Source: Desulfobacterales bacterium
GTDB taxonomy: Bacteria; Desulfobacterota; Desulfobacteria; Desulfobacterales; 4be13
NCBI GenBank assembly: GCA_029940115.1
Contig: JAOZRQ010000313.1
Location: 1 to 8,042, forward strand
Length of the DNA stretch: 8,042 nt
Direction of reading: 5' to 3'
The position numbers were made by a program, and so were the translations under genes. Under the pieces are notes generated by a model. The model searched no databases, was not told the DNA's origin, and saw nothing but the letters and a program-made list of their open reading frames with translations. Shown in pieces: positions 1 to 7,800 of the stretch (the stretch's first letter is position 1; each line of letters starts with the position of its first letter).

Positions 1-1
1 A

Positions 2-3000
2 CCGGCCGTCACCGGCTCGGCCGATGTGGAACATCCTCATGACATCAGCATCCTGGGCGATGACCGGATTGTCGTGGCAAACGGCAGTTTCAGGGACACG
101 GACAAAAACAGCCACGGCGTTGTCCTCCTCGACGTCAGCGATCCGGAGAATCCGGTGAGACTGACGGAGCACGCCCTCGTCGGGGACACCTTCGGCGTTC
201 ACGCGGCCGGGGCCGGTGTCCGGGGAATTGAGGAGCCGGTCGTACTGGCCGTAAGTGGCGGAATGAATTATGTGAGCACCTTCGAGGTGCTGAAGGTGAC
301 CGGTGAAAACCGGGACAGCCTTGAACGGGCCGGCACTGCTCTTCTTTCCATGGATCAGACCTCCCTGAACAACGGCATCTGCATTGCGGGAGTGCCGTGC
401 AGCCCGGGGATTCCCAAGGCGGTCACCCTGTACCGCAGCGACTATGCCCACATTGCAACCATGGGTATCGGTGTGCAGGGTGTCAGCATATCTGATGCTG
501 TGAAACGGACTGAGACAGACCGGCCCTCCAACGTCAGCGAACCGGGCCTGTCTGCCGAACCCGCCACTCCTGTGACAACTGAAATCATGGGAAACACCGT
601 CCTCGTGGGAGATATCCGGAAGCTGTGGCTGTTCCATCCGGATATGACGAAAAAGCAGTCCGTGAACATCCCCGCGAGAGCCGTGCACGGAATTCCGGAT
701 TTTGCCTTCGACCGTGACGGCGACGGAGAGATCGAAACCCCGAATGAGAATGATCAGAACGAGCGGCCGGACATCGTGTTTGTGGCAGGACAGGACAAAA
801 CCTTTTACATCGTCGAAGTCGGTGACGATCCGTTTGCCGAGGCACCGAAGGTGATCTCGAAGATCAGATTTGACACATATCTCAGGGACGTGCAGGTGAG
901 CCCGCATGAACGGCTGGCTTATGTGAGCGCGTTTGACGGCAACGTCCACATCGTTGACATCGCCGACCCGTTTGAGGGGACGGAACTTATTGACAGGGAC
1001 GGAGACGGAAAGGATGACCGGATTCTGGGAAAAATTTCCGGTCTCCCGGGAGCCGGAAGTCTTGACATCGGGAAGAATTTCGGGTATGTCTGTGATCCTG
1101 TGAAGGGAAATGTGCATACGTTCGCACTCGGCAGGATACGCTTCAGAATAACCGGTCTGACTCTGGGTGCTCTGAGAGATGAGGGGTTTTCCGAAGAAAC
1201 CGTCGCCGCATTGGAAGAGCTTGAAGATGAGGAATACAGGAGCGAGGAGGAATTTCTGAATGATGTGAAAAAAGCAACAGGAGAAGAACTGACGGACGAG
1301 GACGAATCGCTGATCCTGAAATATGCCGACACGGAGTTCGCAGGCGAAGCTGAGATGATATTCTGCCAGGAGTATGACGAGGCCGATCCCGAGGCTCGGA
1401 AACGACGTGACAAGAGAGGCGGGTTCGACGTCGGCGGGGCGATGTGCCACAAAGATCCCGGGCACATCCCGGTCGGAGCGACGTATGGGATAAGACTGAT
1501 CTTCAAGGGGGTTGCCCCCGGGTCGGTCGTGGAGAGGGTCTCCCTCGGGACAGGCAGCCCGGACGGAGCGGAGGCCGGACTCAGCACGGACGGAACCACG
1601 TTCGCAACCGAGGCCGAGGCGACGGTGGGAAGGGATGCGGGAGATCTGACCGCCCACAACCTCCTCCTGTTCAGGGGGACGGCTCCCGGCGAGACGGAGG
1701 TCGGCGGACATGCCCATGTCAGAAGGGGGACCGGGAGTGTCGTTCCGATGGGGGTCAGGCTGCTTGTCAGGGTGACGGACGTCACGAAGGTGGAGCTTCT
1801 GACCACCAAGGGGAGGCTGATGAGCGAGACGGAGGAGAAGTTCGCCAACAACCACCCTGACAGGCCGGGCGGGCTGAGAATCTTCCCCGGCAGGCTGAAA
1901 GCCCCGGATGCTGATGTCAGGAACAAAGTCAGGGTGCGTGCCACACTGAGTCACAAAGTGCCGGCAGGTGCGATGACCGTGTATTTCAAGTCTTTTGATG
2001 TCAATGATCCGACAGGGTTGATTGACGACAATCATCCTGATGACATAAGAAAGATTCCCAAAGAGGGGGACCTTCCTGAGGATGAGGTTTTTACCGACGG
2101 GACAGACATCGTGGAGACAGAATTCTTTGTCACCATGCAACCAGGTGACAACTTCAAGGTGTTCGCAGGCACGAACAGGGAACTGATCGAGAAGCTGACG
2201 GATGACATGGTGGAAGCCTCGACCGACCTGGAAGGAAAGACCACGGACATGGTGCTGGAACCCTTGGCCTCGGAACGGCTCACTGTGTGGCGCAGGGTCC
2301 ACATCGAGCTCGACTCGATGGGGCCGGTGACCGGGAACCTTGTGACCGGCGACATCACGGATGTCACAAGCCACATCCTCCCCTGCTCATCCTCGGAGGA
2401 GTGGCTCATCTTCAACTGTCATGAGCTCGGAACCAACCGGGACCTTCCCGGAGACGGAAACACGGGACGGTTTGAAAACGGGCTGCTGACAAACAACGGG
2501 AGGAGGTTCAGGGTCATCTCCAACACCAGTGGGGAAAAATTCACCGTGTGGGTGAGGGGCGAAAGCACCTTCAGACTGACCGACGAGTCCCTGGAGAGTC
2601 TGAGGCGGGAGGGGATTGACGAGATTGACATCCGATTTCTGGAGGATCTGAGAGGCCGGGAGTTCATGAGCGGGGAGAAGTTTGTGAGGGCCTTGGAGAG
2701 TTCCATTGGAAAGAGTTCAGCGGCCGAACACGAATCGACGATCCTGGGACATGCCGAGAACACCGCCGAACCGGCCGAGGGCCCCTTCACCCTGGTTGAC
2801 GACGACGACTTCAACGGCGACGACGGCGAGGACAGCCTGGACGGCGACGGGGGGGAGGAGGTTCCGGAGCCCCATGTCTCCCTCACCATGGACTCGGACA
2901 GACCCCTGTCAAACGGGTTGGCATATGCGTACGTCAGACCTGCGCATGACATCGGGGGAAACCCCGACGCGCCGTTCGTTGCCAACATGCCGGGCGGCGA

Positions 3001-3409
3001 CGGAAGTGCGCGACTGTATGACTTCGCCAATCGTGCGACCGAGTCGGATCCGGACTTCTGGACAATATGTTTGACAGGCGCCTATCAGCCGGCCGTCCAC
3101 AGAGACAGCGATCCGGATTCCGAGGTGAGAGATGAGGACAGGCGCCAGATGGTATGCGGTGAGGTTGACGCCATAAACGGTCAGGGAGCCTGCATCTACA
3201 TGGAGGGCATCAGGGAGACGCATCCCCAATTCAACCTTGCCAAGACCCTGCTTGAAACCTCATGCGTCGTGCTTCATGAAATTGGTCATCTGTTCAGGCT
3301 GGAACATGGCAGGCACAAAGGCTTCATAGAGGGAGACTGCGTTGTTGACAACAGGATCAACATCACGGATCCCATGATAAAAACGATCAGAAAGACCTTG
3401 CATCCTTAA
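2..3409 (+). CDS. Large exported beta-propeller/metzincin-like metalloprotease protein (5' partial)
   Basis: The frame is open from base 2 with no stop upstream, so the true start lies before the window; residues below count from the GTG at 26. Residues 1-370 look like a beta-propeller, with LVIVD-type blades at 31-44 (VVLLDVSDPENP) and 296-316 (VHIVDIADP). Calcium-type loops DRDGDG occur at 229-234 and 323-328. Residues 373-437 and 849-913 are two copies of one helical module. The stretch between them is beta-rich and Ig-like. An acidic Asp/Gly linker (925-945) leads to a C-terminal domain with HEIGHLFRLEH at 1084-1094. This is the metzincin zinc signature HExxHxxGxxH, with Arg1091 in place of Gly. 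A possible Met-turn is M1117 in DPMIK. The protein ends naturally at TAA 3407-3409. Known of the family: metzincins use three His as zinc ligands and Glu as general base. Inference: a secreted, calcium-stabilised protease or a catalytically impaired relative; substrate unknown. Gene 2 follows after 15 bases. Confidence 0.85.
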   Translation, partial: PAVTGSADVEHPHDISILGDDRIVVANGSFRDTDKNSHGVVLLDVSDPENPVRLTEHALVGDTFGVHAAGAGVRGIEEPVVLAVSGGMNYVSTFEVLKVTGENRDSLERAGTALLSMDQTSLNNGICIAGVPCSPGIPKAVTLYRSDYAHIATMGIGVQGVSISDAVKRTETDRPSNVSEPGLSAEPATPVTTEIMGNTVLVGDIRKLWLFHPDMTKKQSVNIPARAVHGIPDFAFDRDGDGEIETPNENDQNERPDIVFVAGQDKTFYIVEVGDDPFAEAPKVISKIRFDTYLRDVQVSPHERLAYVSAFDGNVHIVDIADPFEGTELIDRDGDGKDDRILGKISGLPGAGSLDIGKNFGYVCDPVKGNVHTFALGRIRFRITGLTLGALRDEGFSEETVAALEELEDEEYRSEEEFLNDVKKATGEELTDEDESLILKYADTEFAGEAEMIFCQEYDEADPEARKRRDKRGGFDVGGAMCHKDPGHIPVGATYGIRLIFKGVAPGSVVERVSLGTGSPDGAEAGLSTDGTTFATEAEATVGRDAGDLTAHNLLLFRGTAPGETEVGGHAHVRRGTGSVVPMGVRLLVRVTDVTKVELLTTKGRLMSETEEKFANNHPDRPGGLRIFPGRLKAPDADVRNKVRVRATLSHKVPAGAMTVYFKSFDVNDPTGLIDDNHPDDIRKIPKEGDLPEDEVFTDGTDIVETEFFVTMQPGDNFKVFAGTNRELIEKLTDDMVEASTDLEGKTTDMVLEPLASERLTVWRRVHIELDSMGPVTGNLVTGDITDVTSHILPCSSSEEWLIFNCHELGTNRDLPGDGNTGRFENGLLTNNGRRFRVISNTSGEKFTVWVRGESTFRLTDESLESLRREGIDEIDIRFLEDLRGREFMSGEKFVRALESSIGKSSAAEHESTILGHAENTAEPAEGPFTLVDDDDFNGDDGEDSLDGDGGEEVPEPHVSLTMDSDRPLSNGLAYAYVRPAHDIGGNPDAPFVANMPGGDGSARLYDFANRATESDPDFWTICLTGAYQPAVHRDSDPDSEVRDEDRRQMVCGEVDAINGQGACIYMEGIRETHPQFNLAKTLLETSCVVLHEIGHLFRLEHGRHKGFIEGDCVVDNRINITDPMIKTIRKTLHP
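1142..1336 (+). repeat. Copy 1 of a 65-residue helical module inside gene 1
   Basis: This segment encodes residues 373-437 (counted from 26), starting FRITGLTLGALRDEG and ending LILKYADTE. It aligns without gaps to residues 849-913 of the same protein, with about 23 of 65 positions identical when counted by eye. Shared landmarks are FR.T, LR.EG, LE.L, EF, and ESxIL near the end. It is strongly charged, predicted helical, and sits directly after the propeller. I do not recognise the family; the function may be structural or in protein binding. Confidence 0.75.
2570..2764 (+). repeat. Copy 2 of the 65-residue helical module inside gene 1
   Basis: This segment encodes residues 849-913, starting FRLTDESLESLRREG and ending STILGHAENT. 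It is the diverged partner of residues 373-437 and has the same length with no gap needed. It lies just before the acidic linker and the metalloprotease domain, so the two copies bracket the Ig-like middle of the protein. Confidence 0.75.
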
Positions 3410-3415
3410 AGGAGG
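3410..3415 (+). promoter_or_regulatory. Strong Shine-Dalgarno for gene 2
   Basis: AGGAGG starts one base after the TAA of gene 1 and ends 9 bases before the ATG at 3425. It fixes the start of gene 2. It also suggests translation of gene 2 follows gene 1 on one mRNA, since only 15 bases separate the genes and leave little room for a promoter. Confidence 0.9.
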
Positions 3416-3424
3416 ATTGTCAGA

Positions 3425-4645
3425 ATGACATTCAAAGACATGAAAACAGGGCTGCCGGCAATGTTTGTGCTGTTTGCACTGATGTTCGGCTGTTCCGGAT
3501 CCGTCCGATGTGCGGGCGATGTCGGAGCAGCGGTCATGAGCGGGGAAATCCGCTCATCTTCCGGCATGACGACACAACTGACATTGGAGAGGGAGACATA
3601 TCTGCCCGGCGAGCCGGTCGGAGTCACACTCTGCCTGCGGAACGGAGGCATGACGTCCATTCCGTTCAATGGAATGCTCGATGTGCGTTTCGGCGGGATA
3701 TTGCCGCAGATTTCCGCAGAAAGGGACGGAAACTATGAATTCTGCATGGGACCGGAGTTCGGAACAACCCACGCCGTGATCCGATCCGGACTCATGAGGC
3801 CGGGGGAGAGGGTGACAACGTCATTCCGCATTCTGTACAATCATGTCATGTCTTCCATGAAGATTCAGAGAAGCTATGCCTTCCCCAGAGCGGGCACATA
3901 CTTTCTGAGAGTCAGGCTTCACAACATTGTGCCGAGTCAGGACATCCACACGGCTCCGGTCAGGGTGCGGATCACGGAGCCGGAGGGAACGGACGTTGCC
4001 GTGTGGAATCTTCTGCAGACAAGGGATGCCGCATATTTTCTTTACAGAGGCTGGCCCGTCAGCACGGACGAGGGCATAGCCGAGGAGTTTGAGCGGATCA
4101 TCGCCCGTTACCCCGACAGCACCTATACCCCCTATATGCGGGAATCCCTCGACAAGTTCCGCTCCCGGAAGAGGAGCAGGTCATCGGTATCAGTGAGGGC
4201 TGAGATCGCCGATGTCGGCGGTCAGACATTCATGGTCAGGGCTGTGCCGGGCGGCGGAGGACGGTCCGGGAAATCACATACACAGAAGGACATTGAGGAG
4301 ATCGTGAGGCTGACCGGAGTTCGGGTACAGGCATACAATGCCGACGATCCGCCCCGCCTGATTCAGCATATCAGTTACAGAGACGGACATTTCCGCAGGT
4401 CATGGGAACGCTCTTCCGAGCGGAGGCGCAGGAGAATAACCCGAACTTTCAGAGAGGCTTTTTATAGAAAGGGGCCCGCCTCCGTAAAAATCGCCCGCGT
4501 CACTTTCAGAGAGGGAGGCGAGGCTGAGGCAGATCTTATTGTGAGCTATGAGCGGGCTCCGGAGGAAAATCCGTTTGTGAAAACGAAATATGTGCTGGAT
4601 GACGACGGCGTCTGGCGAATCGGGAGTCTGGAACTGGAATGGTGA
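3425..4645 (+). CDS. Exported protein, probable lipoprotein, with Ig-like N-terminal half
   Basis: A 406-residue protein whose start is set by the AGGAGG 9 bases upstream. The N-terminus is a signal peptide: K4 and K7, then a hydrophobic stretch L10-F21 ending MFGC, so Cys23 may be lipidated. The lipobox is imperfect (Met and Phe at -3 and -2), and ordinary signal peptidase cleavage near Ala30 is an alternative. Residues about 50-190 are beta-rich, with YLPGEPVGVTL followed by an AGTYFLRVRL strand, as in Ig-like or CARDB-type domains. Residues 195-245 are helical, with RYPDSTYTPY at 228-237, a motif seen in TPR-like outer-membrane lipoproteins. A basic patch RRRRR lies at 333-337. The C-terminal 70 residues, ending VWRIGSLELEW, look like the last strands of an NTF2-like fold. 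I do not recognise a named family. The gene is the second in an operon with the metalloprotease-like gene, so it may be an envelope partner, inhibitor or anchor for it; that role is inference. Confidence 0.85.
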   Translation: MTFKDMKTGLPAMFVLFALMFGCSGSVRCAGDVGAAVMSGEIRSSSGMTTQLTLERETYLPGEPVGVTLCLRNGGMTSIPFNGMLDVRFGGILPQISAERDGNYEFCMGPEFGTTHAVIRSGLMRPGERVTTSFRILYNHVMSSMKIQRSYAFPRAGTYFLRVRLHNIVPSQDIHTAPVRVRITEPEGTDVAVWNLLQTRDAAYFLYRGWPVSTDEGIAEEFERIIARYPDSTYTPYMRESLDKFRSRKRSRSSVSVRAEIADVGGQTFMVRAVPGGGGRSGKSHTQKDIEEIVRLTGVRVQAYNADDPPRLIQHISYRDGHFRRSWERSSERRRRRITRTFREAFYRKGPASVKIARVTFREGGEAEADLIVSYERAPEENPFVKTKYVLDDDGVWRIGSLELEW

Positions 4646-4817
4646 GGGATTGTTCCCGTATTCTCTTTGTTCCCACGCTCCGGCGTGGGAACGCATCTCC
4701 CTGCCGTTCTGCCTTCCGCAACTTTGCCCGCAATCTCTCTCCATGCCCCTGACAATTTTCCTCGTCATTCTCTCCCGGAAACACGGCGGAACATTGGGGG
4801 CGGGTTGGTCTGACCCC
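4646..4817. other. Non-coding gap between gene 2 and the Rhs gene
   Basis: This 172-base stretch holds the REP-like palindrome and then C/T-rich sequence with no clear -35/-10 promoter and no Shine-Dalgarno. The Rhs reading frame is open through all of it, back to a stop at 4578-4580 inside gene 2. The translated sequence has no YD-repeat character until about 4872, so I treat it as non-coding or as the scar of a rearrangement. Confidence 0.5.
4669..4692. repeat. REP-like palindrome in the gap after gene 2
   Basis: GTTCCCACGC (4669-4678) and GCGTGGGAAC (4683-4692) form a perfect 10-bp inverted repeat around a 4-base loop TCCG, 23 bases after the stop of gene 2. Palindromes of this GTTCCCACGC type are, from general knowledge, dispersed REP-like elements in many proteobacterial genomes. 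No T-run follows on either strand, so it is not a classic intrinsic terminator. It could still stabilise the 3' end of the upstream mRNA. Confidence 0.7.
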
Positions 4818-7800
4818 ATGCAACAGAGACCCGCATCTTCCCCGCATCAGGGAAGTGCTTCCCGGGACAGAATGGGCAACCCGCTCTCGGAGAGCGACTT
4901 CAACGGGAACGTGACGCAGATCCTGTACAATTCGCTGTATCTGCCGGCCGAGGTCACCGATCCTGCCGGGAAGGTCACGAAGACGGATTACTATAAAACC
5001 GGCAGGGTGAAATCAGTGACGGACCGTCGGGGGAACACCACGTCATATCAGCACGACGCCCTGAACCGCCTCATCCGGGTCACGGATCCGCTGAACCAGG
5101 TGGTTGTGACGGGTTACGACAAAGTCGGCAATGTGACATCGGTGACGGACAGGCGGGGCATCCTCACGGAGAATGTGTATGACGATCTTTACCGCCCGGA
5201 AATCGTGAGGCGGGCCGGTCAGCGGCTTGAGACAAAGCTGCACGACAAGGCCGGGAACGTGCGTTTCATGACCGATGCGAACGGAAACCGGACGGAGCAT
5301 GTGTACGACGGCCGGAGATTCCTGACAGAGACCTCACATCCTGACGGGACCTCGGTGAAAAGGACTTATGACGGCATCGGAAGCCTGCTCACCCTCACGG
5401 ACGAGGAGGGGAAGGTCACGACCTACGCCTATGACAGGGAGAACCGGGAGATTTCGGCGAAGTTTGCCGGGGAGGTGACACGGAAGACATACAATGCCGT
5501 GGGAAACCTGACCTCGGTGATCCGGTCGGAGGGAAATGTCAGGAGGAATGCGTATGATCCGTTCGGACGTCTCTCCTCGGTGACGGACGATCCGGGCGGC
5601 CTGAACCTGGTCACCCGGTACGAGTACGACGACAATGACAATCTGAGACATCAGCATGGGCCGTCAGGGAGTCACACTGAATATACATACAACGAGCTGA
5701 ACCGGAAAAGGAGCCACGTTCAGCACAGTGCGTCGGGCAATTCTGTCACGGGCTTCAATGAGTACGACGGGGAGGGGAACCTCCTGAAAATGACCGATGC
5801 CAACGGCAAAGTGTTCAGATACAAGTATGACGCACTCGGCCGCCGGACCGATGCGTACCGCCCGGATGCGGATCTGCCGTATCTCTCGGTGACGCATATC
5901 ACCACGGCGTATGATCCCAACGACAACGTGGTCTCGGTCACGGAGAACAAGAGCGGGACCGACGGCCCTGTCACGGACACGACCGTCAGCATGTGGGACA
6001 ATCTGGACCGCCTGGAAAGCAGAACGCAGCGGGGCGTGAGCACCGATTATGACTACGATGCCAACGGCAACCGCACCCTGGTGGCCACACCTTCGGGTGA
6101 GACGACATACAGCTATGACAGCCGGAACCGCCTGAAGACCGCCGTTGCGGACGGGGAGACCACGACTTGCACTTATACTCCGGACGGAAAAAAGGGTACA
6201 GTGAGTTATCCGAACGGCACGGAGAGCGTGTATGCGTATCATCCGGACAACCGGGTCAGGACCATGACGAACCGGGCTGCGGCCGGGGAGGATGACGGGC
6301 CGGTGATCTCGTCCTTCGAATATGATTACACGCCCAACGGGAACCGGGAGAGGCAGGTCGCTGTTCAGAACGGTGCGGCCGAGACCACGGATTACGCCTA
6401 CGACCGTGCTGACCGGCTCACGGCCTTCACCGTCACGGACGGGGCGGACACGACGCTCACGGAATACACCTTTGACGGCCACAACCGGGAGACGGAGACA
6501 GTCACGAAGAATGACACGGTGGTGAGATCCCGGACATGCCATCATGATGACACAGACCGGATCACGGACATTGAGGATGACACGGATCCGGACAATCCCA
6601 AGACGATCACTTACGGGTATGACAAAAACGGCAACATGACCTCCAAGTCGGACAGTTCCATGCCGACGGAGGACATGAGCTTTGTTTACAACTCCGCCGA
6701 CCAGATGGTGCAGGCGATCCGTGGCCCGCCGGAGAGCGGCACGGTTCTCGGTCTGTACGACTACAACCATGCGGGGTTGCGGGTGCGGCACCGGCTGAGT
6801 GAGCGGGGGAATGTTGATTATTTCTATGATGAGAATGCCGTCATTGAGGAGAGAAATGCCGATGACGGCAGCCTGCTGGCGTTTTATCGTTATGCGGACA
6901 GGCTGATTTCTCTTGACACCGGTTCGGAGAAGCAGTATTATCACCATGACGCCCTCGGCAGCACCGTGAACCTGACCGATGAGAGCGGCGGGGTGAGGGT
7001 CAGTTATGTGCTTGATCCGTGGGGGCATATCAGGGAGCAGGTCGGGGAGAGTGTCAACCGGCAGGTATTCACGGGGCAGGAGCATGATGAGAGAACGGGG
7101 CTGATTTATTTCAAGAGGCGGTACTACGATCCCGACATTGCGAGGTTCACCACGCAGGATGCCTATCTGGGTGAGCTTTCCACGCCGCCGAGTCTGCACC
7201 GGTATCTTTATGCGTATTCAAATCCGCTGGTCTATGTCGATCCCGACGGAAACATCACCCTTCTGAGAGACGGTGCTGATGCGCTGAGTGATTTCAGCAC
7301 ATGGCTTCGTGCCCGCACCGCCGAATACGGTGACGACGGCCTCGGCATGACCGGTGCGGCTGCGACCGGGGTCTCCCGTGCGGTTTTAATGGCAGGCGAG
7401 GGTTTTCTCCGGGGCGTCAACTACGCCGGAAACTGGGCCTCCGTGGGTGCGTTCGGCACCTCATGGTGGGGACCTGCGCACGCACAGGAACTGGCAGAGG
7501 CTCATGAGACAGTTGCGAACGTCGCCGTATATCTTGCAGACGGCGGAGTTGCGGAGCTCTTCCGGAAAGGCACGGATACCGCCGGCAGGGCCCTCGGAGG
7601 CGATGTCGCCGCAATCGGCGACGTGGCCGAATTTGCGGGAGGGTTCGGACTCGGAGCCGGTGCCGGAAAAGGTACGAAGCTGGCCAACAGCGGCAGGATG
7701 GCGATGCAGACCGCTGTGGGGGCCGCCCGCCATGCTGTGCCGAAGATTGCAGTTGAATTTATAAGGCCGAATCTCAGTTCCACTTTCGGATCCGGACTCG

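Noticed and set aside
1507..1519. GGGGG-TTG-CCCCC hairpin
   Set aside because: It lies inside the gene 1 coding frame with no T-run after it. It is most simply explained by Gly/Val/Pro codons.
919..1944. A 341-codon minus-strand open frame opposite gene 1
   Set aside because: It is Ser/Pro-rich low-complexity sequence antisense to a well-supported domain-bearing frame, and I see no ribosome-binding site.
4669..4692. Rho-independent terminator
   Set aside because: The stem is strong, but neither strand has the following T-run, so it is listed as a REP-like repeat.
4400..4847. Overlapping minus-strand open frames across the gap and the end of gene 2
   Set aside because: They read through the REP-like palindrome (giving SHAGAWE-like peptides), overlap the end of gene 2 and show no recognisable domain. 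They look like repeat-derived spurious frames.
5664..7199. A 511-codon open frame on the minus strand, opposite the Rhs gene
   Set aside because: It lies wholly antisense to a clear YD-repeat and core coding frame. Its product is Val/Ile/Arg-rich with no domain logic, as expected from GC-rich antisense codons.
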